NCBI RefSeq assembly: GCF_000213175.1
Contig: NW_009799179.1
Span: 3,096,768-3,131,710 of the forward strand
DNA: 34,943 bases
Direction of reading: 5' to 3'
Source: Neurospora tetrasperma FGSC 2508
Taxonomy: Eukaryota; Ascomycota; Sordariomycetes; Sordariales; Sordariaceae
Made by a program: the position numbers and the translations under genes. Positions 9,709-19,443 of this stretch are shown in pieces; within the stretch, counting starts at the first letter, position 1, and every line of letters starts with the position of its first letter. The notes under the pieces were generated by a model. It was not told where the DNA came from. It did not search any database and worked only from the letters and a program-made list of their open reading frames with translations.

Positions 9709-11304
9709 ATGGCATCCAGCGCTAGAACATACAATGTGAGTCAACCAACCTTTCCCCGCTCCACAGAACCCCAAACACTCACTCACCATATCGTAGGACG
9801 CAATCGATGCGCTCAACTCCCTCCAGACCCCCTTCGCCGTCATCGAAGCCCGGCGCAAAGCGGGTATCCGTCCCGATGCGCACTCGGTAAAGGAAATGCG
9901 TGCCTACCTCGCCCGCATCGGCTACTCCTCCCAAGATCTCGATCGCCTCAACATCGTCCACGTAGCCGGTACCAAGGGCAAGGGCAGCACCTGTGCCTTC
10001 GTCGACTCCATCCTCACGCGTCATCAGCAGACTCACGGCGTTCCCAAGCGCATCGGTCTCTTCACCTCCCCCCATCTGATTGCTGTCCGGGAACGCATCC
10101 GTATCGACTCCAAGCCCATCTCCGAGGAACTGTTTGCCCGCTACTTCTTCGAGGTCTGGGATCGTCTCGAGACATCCAAGCTGGCTCAGGATGAGGTGGA
10201 ACTGGGAAGCAAGCCCATTTACGCTCGCTATCTTACCTTGATGAGTTACCACGTCTACCTGTCCGAGGGCGTCGATGTAGCCATTTACGAAACTGGCATC
10301 GGGGGTGAATACGATGCCACCAACGTGGTGGACCGTCCCGTGGCCAGCGGTATCAGCACCCTTGGTATCGACCACGTCTTTGTCCTGGGTGATACGGTCG
10401 ACAAGATTGCGTGGCACAAGGCGGGTATCATGAAGACAGGCAGCCCGGCATTCACGATTGAGCAGGTTCCCTCCGCAGCTCAGGTGCTCAAGGACAGGGC
10501 GGTGGAAAAGGGCGTGGATCTCAAGATCCTTGATGTTGATTCCAGGCTCAACGGCGTCAAGATCCGTCCCGATGCACCCTTCCAGAAGAAGAACGCAACG
10601 CTGGCTATCGCGCTCGCTGAAACTGCTCTCAAAAAGTTGGACCCTTCTTTCAAGCCTGGCAGCGACAGTTTATCACCCGAGTTTGTCCAAGGCCTCGAAC
10701 AGGTTGTCTGGCGTGGCCGATGCGAGGTCAAGGAGGAGGACCAGGCTGTCTGGCATCTTGATGGCGCACATACCGTTGACAGCCTGAAGGTGGCGGGAAG
10801 ATGGTTTGTCGAGGAGTGTGTCAAGAAGGCCAAGGGCGGACCCAAGGTGCTCATCTTCAACCAGCAAGGCCGGTCTGAGGCCGTTGACTTCCTTGATGGC
10901 CTTTGCAACACTGTCAAGAGTGCTGATCCGGAGGGAACTGGCTTTAGCCATGTTATTTTTTGCACCAATGTGACATATGCGGCGACTGGCTACAAAAAAG
11001 GTATGTTGTCCTGGGTCTTTCCATGATTTGCTCATGCTAACCTTCAATAGACTTTGTCAACCATCAATATAACCCCAAGGACATTGAAAACATGACACAA
11101 CAACGAGTCTTCGCGGAGAGGTGGTCGACCCTCGACCCCTCTGCGAATGTCATGCTTATCCCCACTATTGAGGAGGCCATCAACAAGGCCAGGAGCCTGG
11201 TAGACACCACGGAAGGCGAACAGAAAGTGCAGGCACTCATCACCGGCAGCCTTCACCTCGTGGGTGGCGCGCTCGGCATTTTGGAAAAAGCAGATGCTCT
11301 CTGA
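9709..11304 (+). CDS. Folylpolyglutamate synthase, no presequence
   Basis: Three exons, 9709-9735, 9797-11000 and 11051-11304, give 494 residues starting MASSARTYN. Both introns are GT..AG and keep frame; the second rebuilds the Asp codon in YKKDFVNHQ. The protein adds glutamate residues to tetrahydrofolate, which retains folates and makes them good substrates for one-carbon metabolism. The ATP-binding loop GTKGKGS is at residues 67-73. Other Mur-ligase family marks are TSPHL, GIGGEYDATN, LGIDHV and LDGAHT. There is no basic N-terminal extension, so it is probably cytosolic. It faces a second synthase tail to tail (188 bp between stop codons). Neurospora met-6 encodes such an enzyme; I cannot tell which of the two it would be. 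Confidence 0.92.
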
Positions 11305-11492
11305 AGGGGAGATGTGGTTCGGCAGCAGTTTTCAACATTTATTTTAGATATCCCTCCAATTTTCACATGGTATGTACAGGGTTTGGCATTTTGCTTCGCA
11401 GCATCTTTTCTTCGTTACAAACACAGGGAAATACAGGAAAAGTACAGGAAGATAGAACAAGGGGGTAAAAGGAAAAAAAAGCAAGCCAGTAC

Positions 11493-13322
11493 TTAATATT
11501 CAACATACTCAACTGTCTTGAGAAGACCACCAAGAAGGTGGAAGCTTCCCGTTACAAGGACATTACACGTCTTGCCGTCCTTGCGCGCCTGCTCAGCGAT
11601 CTTTTGAACCTGTTCCATGGCCGGCTCTACTGCGTTGTAGACCGAGGTCTCGGTCCCCGCACTAGCTTCCTGAACAATCTTCTGCCCCTGCAACTGCACC
11701 GCGAGATCTCTCTCCGGCTCACCCTCCGCCGGCGCCTTTTCCTCGTTCCTTGTGAGCACCGCGTAGGTGAACACCGGCGTCGTTGTCCCGCTTTGCTTCT
11801 GCGCGGCCGTAAGAAGAGCCCTCAACAAGACCTCCGGGTCCCTATCCTGCTGGTTGAACACCAAGACATTGACATCGCCCTCCTTCACCTTCCCAGCAAA
11901 CCACTGTCCAACACCCGCCAGGCTATCCTCCGTATGCGCTCCATCAACAAACCACTCTGTCCCCTTCGAGTCTTTAAAAGACTCGCACCTGCCCTTAAGG
12001 CTAGCCTCCCTCAGACCCTTCTCAAACTCAGCCGGGATATCATCCAATTTCCAACCTTCCTCCCCAAAAGCCCCCTCAAACTTATATCCCACCCTGATTA
12101 AGTGCTCCCTCGCCGCCGCCACGGCCAACGCCATGTTATACTTTTGAAATGGCCCTTCCAACTTGGCCCCCTCCACGCCCTTCCACTTCTCAACCTGCCC
12201 ATCCTCCACCTCCACCAGCCTCTCCACCTCCTTCTCCTGCGCTCTATTCCTCAACACCTCCATCACTCCTTTCTGGGCTTCCCCGTCCAGCCTCCTCGTA
12301 AACCCTTTGACCCCCTGCCTGAAAATCCCGCTCTTATTCCACGCAATTTTCTCCAGGGTATTTCCCAACATAGCCACGTGATCGATCCCCAGCTGCGTGA
12401 CCACGCTAGCCGTCACGCACTGCGGGCTCAAAAAATTCGTCGAGTCGTATTCTCCGCCAATCCCACATTCAATCACCGCTTGCTGCACCCCCTCGCGGAC
12501 AAAGATGTGAAAGGCCAAGATGGTCAAGAACCGAAAGTAAAACGGTTTCGTGCCGGGCCCGTCATACTCTGCCTCGGACTGAACCGGATCGCGAGCTGCT
12601 CGGGCGGCGGCCGACAGCCGGTCCCAGACTTTAAAGAAGTACAGCGCAAACTTTTCGCGGGAGATGGGCACGTTGTCGAGCTGGATCCGTTCGCGGACCG
12701 AGAGGACGTGCGGCGATGTGTAGGTTCCCACGACAGGCTTTTTGATGATGTGGGCACCACCACCGCCGCCGTCATGAAAAGAAGGAGGAGGGGGGTATTG
12801 GGAGATGATGGAAGATACTAGCGCCGACACGGACCCTTTACCCTTGGTTCCCGCTACGTGCACGCACTTGAGCCCCGTGGCGGCAAGGGATGAGGGCGTG
12901 TAGCCGGCGCGGGCGAGCCAGGAGAGCATTTCGGGGATTGCGAGGGAGTTGAGGTCCTTTTTGGCGGCAGGCTTCTTGTTTTGGGAGTCATTGTTAGTGT
13001 CGTCGCTACTACCGAAGAGGTTGACGATAGTGCGGTTGGATTGGAGTTGGGCGAGACGGGATAGGGCGTCGTCGTAGGTGCGCTGCGAGGAGACCATTGT
13101 GTAAGGTGTGGTATGGCAAGTGTGAAGAGGAGGTCGGAAGGTGAAGTGGTGGATGTTTGTTGTTGTTGGCTTGGCTGAAAATAGTTTTGCTCTTGTGGTG
13201 AGGCCAGTGAGCGAGTGGGAAGATGAAGTAGAGAAGCGGTTGGGTTTGTTCCGCCGAAAGCGGAAGCTGGAGAGTTGTCGCTGGTGGATAGGTCGAAGTG
13301 AGTGTAGAAATCGACGAGACAT
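11493..13322 (-). CDS. Folylpolyglutamate synthase, mitochondrial with likely cytosolic form
   Basis: One uninterrupted frame of 609 residues. The first 75 residues (MSRRFLHSLRPIHQRQLSSF at the start) are rich in Arg, Ser, Thr and His and nearly free of acids, as expected for a mitochondrial presequence. Met76 (codon at 13097-13095) begins MVSSQRTYDDALSRLAQLQS, which aligns with the start of the neighbouring synthase, so two products from one gene are likely, as is known for human FPGS. The ATP loop GTKGKGS is near residues 158-164, followed by TSPHVLSVRERIQL, GIGGEYDSTN, LGIDHVAMLG and VDGAHT. It is clearly diverged from its convergent neighbour, so the pair is old. The first ATG was chosen because the presequence is in frame and well formed. 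Confidence 0.92.
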   Translation of the reverse strand: MSRRFLHSLRPIHQRQLSSFRFRRNKPNRFSTSSSHSLTGLTTRAKLFSAKPTTTNIHHFTFRPPLHTCHTTPYTMVSSQRTYDDALSRLAQLQSNRTIVNLFGSSDDTNNDSQNKKPAAKKDLNSLAIPEMLSWLARAGYTPSSLAATGLKCVHVAGTKGKGSVSALVSSIISQYPPPPSFHDGGGGGAHIIKKPVVGTYTSPHVLSVRERIQLDNVPISREKFALYFFKVWDRLSAAARAARDPVQSEAEYDGPGTKPFYFRFLTILAFHIFVREGVQQAVIECGIGGEYDSTNFLSPQCVTASVVTQLGIDHVAMLGNTLEKIAWNKSGIFRQGVKGFTRRLDGEAQKGVMEVLRNRAQEKEVERLVEVEDGQVEKWKGVEGAKLEGPFQKYNMALAVAAAREHLIRVGYKFEGAFGEEGWKLDDIPAEFEKGLREASLKGRCESFKDSKGTEWFVDGAHTEDSLAGVGQWFAGKVKEGDVNVLVFNQQDRDPEVLLRALLTAAQKQSGTTTPVFTYAVLTRNEEKAPAEGEPERDLAVQLQGQKIVQEASAGTETSVYNAVEPAMEQVQKIAEQARKDGKTCNVLVTGSFHLLGGLLKTVEYVEY

Positions 13323-13780
13323 TTATCGCTCAATTATCCGGAAGTTTTGCCAGGTGAAAGGCTCAGAGCCAGTGGAATACTCATATGGATGAAGTTGAGG
13401 GTATTGTTTCGTGATCTCGTATGGTGTGCTTGATTTCCATCCCGGCCCCTCACTGCAGAAGTCGCCGTCCCAGCGCCGCAACTCGGAGCCCGCAATTCGT
13501 CACGGCAACCAAAACACGGAAAATTTCCCCAATAATACGTTTTGTACAAAGCTTTGAGAATACCGAGGACGGAGAATATTGTTGAATGAAATCATGCTGC
13601 CTAATCGCCGAATTGAATCCATTTCATCTGACATAAACTACACGAATACAAAGTACGCACACGAATACAACCAGAAAAAAAAAAGCGCCTCTATTTTGTC
13701 TCGGATTGCCACTGTAACCTTAGAGTCTCACAACAAAGGGAATGCGTGCTAAGCCTACTACTCGTAACGAACAATCCTAT
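13323..13780. other. Spacer between second synthase and Mic60 genes
   Basis: About 460 bases. On the minus strand this holds the 3' UTR of the Mic60 gene and then the promoter of the synthase. An A-rich stretch with AAAAAAAA lies near 13675. I see no extra gene. Confidence 0.5.
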
Positions 13781-15943
13781 TTACTCCACCCTCAAGCTCT
13801 GCAGCCTGGCCTCTGCCTGAATGACATCCAACGCCTGCTGAACCTCCAACACCTTCCTGACCTCACCGAGCCAATCCCTGCTGAGGGTCTTGGCCCAGCC
13901 CTTGAGACCGTTCATCTCTCTCGCCGCATTGTCGAGATCGCCCTCCTCAAGGTAGGTCTGAGTGCGGGTAAGGATGCTCTCAACATCGTCACCAGCCGCA
14001 AGGCCCTCCTTCTTGAACATCAGCTTGCTGAGGACATAGCTGGAAGCGTGGCTGGCGACACCGGCATCCTCGGGGAGAAGAGAAGCCTTGCGAACCTCGG
14101 TAGTAACGCGGCGGAAGCGGTCGATGAGCTCGGCGGTGGTAGGAATGCCACGCTGGTAAGCAGTGGGGTTAATGGAAGCGATAGCAGCATCGACTACGGG
14201 GTCGTCGGCAGCAATCTCCTTCAAAGCAACGAGCTCCTTGATGAAGGGACGGGGGTGGTGAGCGTCCTCAAGGCTGGCACGAACGGCATCAACAGCAACA
14301 TGGAGCTGCTGAGTGCGGAGGTTGGTATCGACAACCTCGTTCAAGCCAGAGGTGAGCCTCTCAAGCTCGGCAACAGCCTTGTGAAGCTCGTTAAGCTTGC
14401 CAAGACGCCCATCGCGCTCCTGCTCAACGTGCTTCTTGATGTTCTCGGTAAACTGGCGCTGAAGCTGGATGGCCTGCTCAAGGAGACGGTTGTTGAGCTT
14501 CTCCTCGGCAATCTGATGCTCGCGGTCCTGAATCAGGTGGACCTTCTCATCGTAGCTCTTCTTGAGGCGGGTGATCTCCTCCTCAAACTCGCGACGCCAA
14601 GCAGCCTCCTGAGCGGCCATGGCGGACTCAACCCGAGAAACAAGCTCGTTGGCGGCCTTGTCGAACCCATCAACGCGTGCCCTAACCTGCTTAGCAGCGT
14701 CGGCCTCAACCTTGGCCTTCATCTCATTGATCTTGTCGGCAACCTTGGAGAGCTCGTTCTTGGCCTTGCAGATGGTGGGGGCGTACTTCTCGTTGGCGTT
14801 GTCGTGGTTGATAACGGTGATGACGTCGTTCAACATCTTGACGAGGTCCTGGACAATGGGGTCGGTGGCACCGTTGACATTCAAGGGGTCAATGGGCGAG
14901 GCAGGGGGCCAGCGAGAGGGCTCGTCGACCTCGGGAGCCTTGAAGGGCTTCTTCACGGGGGTGCCGGAAGCATCGGTGGCGGCGGGAGCAGGAGCAGGTT
15001 CGGCCGGAGTAGCGGTGGTGGTGGCCTCGGTCTTGGGAAGCTCAGCAGTATCCTCCTTGGCAGCAGCAACAACGGCGGGCTCAGACTTGGGGACAGCGTC
15101 CTGGGCGGCAGCGCCAGCCTTCTTGATAGAGCTAGACTGACGACCGGCAGGCTCGCCACCAGAGGCAACGCGCCACGAGGCACCACTCTGGGCAGGGACC
15201 TTGACCTGCTCACCGGAGTCGCGAGGACGACCGGTCACCCGGCTGACCACATCGGGGAAGCGCTTCTTGAAATCCAACTCCTCCAAGTACAGAACAGCCT
15301 GCTCGCCATAGGGGATGTACTCGGTGAAGAAGTCGTGGAAGGCGTCGTTGATGCGCGAGTAGTAGACGCCACCACCAAAGGCGATGGCGCCAAGGATGGT
15401 GAGGGACAGGAAAAAGTTGCGCAGCCTGCGGAAGAAGCCCTTTTTCTTGCGGGGAGTAGGAAGAGTAGGAGGGACGACGGGCTCCTCGGCGACGGGGGGG
15501 ATGACAGTGGCCTCGGGGGTGGGGGGCGTCAAGGGGGTGGCCTCGGGAGGGACGGTGGACGTGGGCTCGACCTGGGGTGACGCAGGAGGAGGAGTGGATG
15601 GAGAAGTCAAGGTCTCGGAGGCCGGGAGGACGGCGGGCTGAGAGGGCTCAGGGACAATGGGCTTCTTGTCGTCGGCGAAGAAGCGCTAGATGGGAGCGAG
15701 GGAGTTGGGCGTTAGTTACATAGTATGATGGGTGATAAAGGCAGGCAGGCAGGTTCATAGGTACCGAGTCAGGGCTCGGGACGGGGAAGGCGAGGAACTG
15801 AAGCTTCGCAGAAGTAGATGACCTCATACCTGACCGGACACGGCCGCACGGCGCACGACGGTTGCTTGCCATTGGCGGCCAGCAACAGCGGCAGAAGGCC
15901 TGCTGCCCAGCGCCCTCACGGATCGCAATGATGTGCGCAACAT
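13781..15943 (-). CDS. mic60: MICOS complex subunit Mic60 (mitofilin)
   Basis: Exon 1 (15943-15830) encodes MLRTSLRSVRALGSRPSAAV and further basic residues, a mitochondrial presequence. A 144-nt intron (15829-15686, GTATGA..TCTAG) follows, then exon 2 (15685-13781), total 672 residues. After a Pro/Thr-rich linker there is one membrane span at about 129-148 preceded by the basic string RKKKGFFRRLRN. A long charged coiled coil follows, then the C-terminal mitofilin domain containing SHASSYVLSKLMFKKEG. Mic60 anchors crista junctions in the inner membrane and faces the intermembrane space. Length matches what I recall for the Neurospora protein. A long open frame on the opposite strand is a codon-bias shadow. 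Confidence 0.94.
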
Positions 15944-16987
15944 GAGGGGGATGGTATAGGGCCTTGAGGCGCAACTGAGGATATGGGATGGGCGGAGGGG
16001 GGTGGTGGTTGAGTGCAGCGGAGATGTCCCGGGCCTGGAATTGCGAATTGGAGGCTCAGACGGAACGGACTGGGCTCGGAGGGTCTGAGCAAAAAAGAGC
16101 TCCCGGTCGGCAAAGTTCCGGGACGACGCGGGCAGGCAAGAGTTGGCAGCCCACCACAGGTTCAAGTTACACTAGTGTACTGTACTAGTACTTACTAGCT
16201 TCAACACAGTGTGCCGCTTTCCTTCAGGCTTCCAGTGGTGCTGCACCGACTTCTTGGCCTTGCTTCCATCCGTTTGTGGCCATTTTCTGGGCCATTTCTA
16301 AATCCAATGAATGATCCCGGTCTTTGGGTGGTCCCCCACCCATTCAAGGTCAGTTCTCTTTCTTACAAGAGCTATTTAGCTATCTAGAGATAGATAGGTA
16401 TGTATGGCTGCACACTGTACGCAGATACACATCAAGCCTGTGTGGTACCAACACAGTAGTAGAGATGCAAAACACTTCTTTGCCAAAGCATACCTCTCAA
16501 AGGCAGTAAATATCTTTCAAATTGCCCCACGCTCAAAGTAAAATCAATAGCATAATTACCATTAACCACGCGCGCAACACCCCTCCTCCAGCAGGCTGTT
16601 GCCTCTATCTGCATAGTGTACAACATAAGATGGACCTACCAGTATCATGAATCATGTCCATAGGGGCAGCTGATGTGCTTCACCAGTCCTTCGACCGTGG
16701 AAGGGCACCCCGTCCAAAGAAAAAGAGGAACAAAATACCCATCGACCAGAGCCGGTAGTGAAACAGAACGATGTCATGCAGCCGCACGACAGCCCAGTCT
16801 CACATTAGAAACCCCACCCATCTCCCCTGGCCTTCTCTTTGTGCAAAGGGACCCAGGTCTGCCCTTGCGCCGGTCATTCACGCATCGACCCTTCGACACC
16901 GGCACGCTCCCCATCCACTCCTGTAGATGCACCGGGTATTTCTTCCATACGTAGCTCCCAAACTCCGAAACAGTCCCCGTCACAGGC
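15944..16987. other. Spacer between Mic60 and Rab5 genes
   Basis: About 1 kb. Both neighbours run on the minus strand, so this contains the Mic60 promoter (next to 15944) and the Rab5 3' UTR (next to 16987). An imperfect inverted repeat of ACTAGT copies lies at about 16170-16198. Short frames here look random. Confidence 0.45.
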
Positions 16988-17832
16988 TCAGCAAGCACAA
17001 GGCCCTCCAACCTGGGTGTTGGCCCCCTCGGGAGCTAGACTGACACCCGGTCGTTGGCCAGGGCGAGCATGCCTCGGTCCAACCTGGTCGAGGGGCAGCT
17101 TCTTCGCAATCTCGGTGAACAGGTTTTGCACGTTCTCGGCAGTCTTGGCAGAAGTCTCGAAGAAGAGAAGGCCGGCCTCCTTTGCATATGCCTGGGCGTC
17201 GGCCGTCTGAATCGCACGCTTATCGGGTTGCTCCTGGACGAGATCCAACTTGTTGCCGGCAAGAGCGATAATGATATTCTCGTTTGCTTGGCGCTGAAGT
17301 TCCTTCACCCACGACTTGGCCTTGTCCAGAGATGCCTAGAAGGGGGTTACGTCAGCTCATATCGCGGGCAGAGACAAGGACCTCGAGAGGCCACATACCG
17401 CCTGTGTGATATCGTAAACGACTACTGCACAGTTGGCATTCCTGTAGTACATGGGCGCTAGAGACTTGTAGCGCTCCTGGCCGGCGGTATCCCAGATCTC
17501 GAACTTGACCGTTGTGTTTTCGTCGAGAGCAATGGTCTGTGTTAGGAAAGCAGCGCCAATCGTGGATTCTCTGTACGAGTCAAACTGGTCCTGGATGGAG
17601 GTCAGTTGCCCGCTTCAATCCCATCAAGCGCCGAGTAGGAGCTGGGCGTACCTTGACGAAGCGCAAGACTATCGAGCTCTTTCCAACCGCCGATTCACCT
17701 GCATGCAGGTCAGCATCAAAGCCCCCCTCCATGAGCCCATCATCATTGTTACGAACCCAACAATACCAGCTTGAACTGGGCAAAGCGGTTTCCCATGCCA
17801 GGGCGCGCGCCGGGAGGTCCACGAGTGGCCAT
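16988..17832 (-). CDS. rab5: Rab5/Vps21-type endosomal GTPase
   Basis: Four exons, 17832-17757, 17698-17652, 17590-17399 and 17335-16988, give 220 residues. Exon joins rebuild [14 protein letters not shown] (P-loop 26-33), RFVKDQFDSY and [18 protein letters not shown]. Motifs are TIGAAF (switch I), WDTAGQE (74-80, catalytic Gln79 present), GNKLDL (132-137) and ETSAK. The protein ends PCAC, a CXC geranylgeranylation signal. Sequence features such as [20 protein letters not shown] identify the Rab5 group, which drives early endosome fusion. Introns are 58, 61 and 63 nt. The first donor is GTTCGT, a weak site; it is needed because the nearby GTATTG would delete the conserved VLLG. Confidence 0.94.
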
Positions 17833-18734
17833 TATGGACAGATGATGTGGTGTGGTGACGTTGATGTGTAGTCGGGAGATTAGACGGGGTTGCTGGCGAA
17901 GCGGGTTGCGGCGCTACCGGGGGGCCAGATTAATTAACCAAGAGATAAAGGGCAAAGAGGTGTCAGGTGCTTGATTAGTCGTTTGCAGGTCGCCACTACA
18001 AAGGCTGGACGGGAACGTGACGCGCGAAGCAGCAAGTTTGGGTATCGGGTATGGAGTCGTTGAAGCAGAAAATCGAGGAAAACAGTTGTTGTTGAGTTCA
18101 AGACAAGAAGTTTGTTGGTGTTGAAGGTGACGGAGGGCGGGAGGAGCAGCACGCCGCCGAAAGGAAGGCCAGGGAACAGTTCAGTTTGGGAGTGCCTGGT
18201 GGTGGTGCAGGTGGACGGGATGACTGGGGGGCCCGTGGACGGATTCGCTTCAGTGTTTGGTGTTTGATGGACAGGGCAGGGCGGCCGTCATTAGGTTCTG
18301 GTGATGACGGGGAAGGTCAGGTCGCTGGAAGCACTCTGACTACGGCAGCCCACCGCTGCAGTAATCCACTGGCGGGAGCCCTCAGCAGGAGCAGGGCAGG
18401 TTGTGCTGCAGGGCGGTGCAAGAAATGGCACGTGCACTCGGGTCTTTCTTTACACGTGATTGGGCCGGGAGAGAAAGGGTTGCGTCACGCCTGGCTTTGA
18501 TGATGACGGCTGGCAGGGACGGAGCTGACTGAAAGGGGCAGGCGGGCATTTCCTGGTTGTGTGTGTGTGTGAGTGGTGATGTTTTGGGGGCAAGCACTTT
18601 CAGCGGCTTCGAGTTTCATCGAGGTGATCAGGTCTCTGGATGCTAGTGAGATACCTCTACCTCTAGAGGTATGGTAGGTGCCCGGGCAGTGGCCACAATG
18701 TTCGGCGGTGGGATTCCAACTGAACAAAGTGTTC
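17833..18734. other. Rab5 promoter and boundary DNA before the transposon
   Basis: About 900 bases of normal GC content with no convincing gene. It should include the Rab5 promoter and leader. A TG dinucleotide repeat lies at 18558-18571. A 9-bp inverted repeat, ATACCTCTA and TAGAGGTAT with a 4-nt spacer, is at 18651-18672. CpA and TpG are abundant, so this part has not been mutated by RIP. Confidence 0.55.
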
Positions 18735-18742
18735 CACTGCAT
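18735..18742. repeat. Left target-site duplication of the hAT element
   Basis: CACTGCAT directly precedes the left terminal repeat. The right copy at 22281-22288 reads CACTATAT. Six of eight bases agree and both differences are C:G to T:A changes, as RIP would make. Eight bases is the standard duplication length for hAT elements. Confidence 0.75.
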
Positions 18743-18765
18743 CAATGTTCGGAATGAGTCAAATA
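18743..18765 (+). repeat. Left terminal inverted repeat of hAT
   Basis: Begins CAATGTTCGGAATGAGTCAA. It pairs with the complement of 22258-22280 at 19 of 23 positions, and all mismatches are transitions. Confidence 0.8.
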
Positions 18766-19443
18766 ACAAATAACAAGTAACAATCTGAGGCAAATGAGGC
18801 AAGCAAATCGAGTAACAACGCAAATAATCTGGTCGGACCCACTTTAATTGCTTATTTGGCTCAGATTGCGTACTATAGCTTGTAATATTTAAAGGGGTAG
18901 ATTTTGGCCGGGAATCCAAGTCTTTCTAATATCTAGATCCTAATACCGTATCCGTTCAAATGGGGTATAAAAAGTCTACTCCTGACGCTATATTAGCAGG
19001 GTTCTAGCGCTCGTTTGAGGGCGTTGGGGGGTACGCACTAGCCTTATTAATTCGCTTAATATATAATAATATTAATATAGTATTAAGAAGACTTAAAATT
19101 AAATTACTTCTATACTCCCTAATTGCTAGTTATATATATTAGGCTCCCTTACCCTCCCTCTAACTTTTATTATTACTCTTATTATCCCTCTTTATTACTC
19201 TCTACTATTAAAATAGCGGAGAGTACCTTTACTATTAACTCCTCTTTAGTAAAAGTAATTAATTCCCTTACCGCCCCTAGTACTTTTACCGCTTTACAAA
19301 GGACTCCCTAATAATAAATCAACGTCTTTCAACGTATTAAAGAGCTTATTATTAAACCGAAGGATAAAGTATATTACTCTAGTACTCCGCTAGAAGTATT
19401 AAAATTAACCGTTAGTATATATATTGTATAAATACCATTATAA

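Noticed and set aside
13742-15580. 612-codon open frame antisense to Mic60
   Set aside because: It mirrors the codon bias of the real gene (Leu/Gly/Val-rich shadow), has no domain-like sequence, and Mic60 on the other strand is certain.
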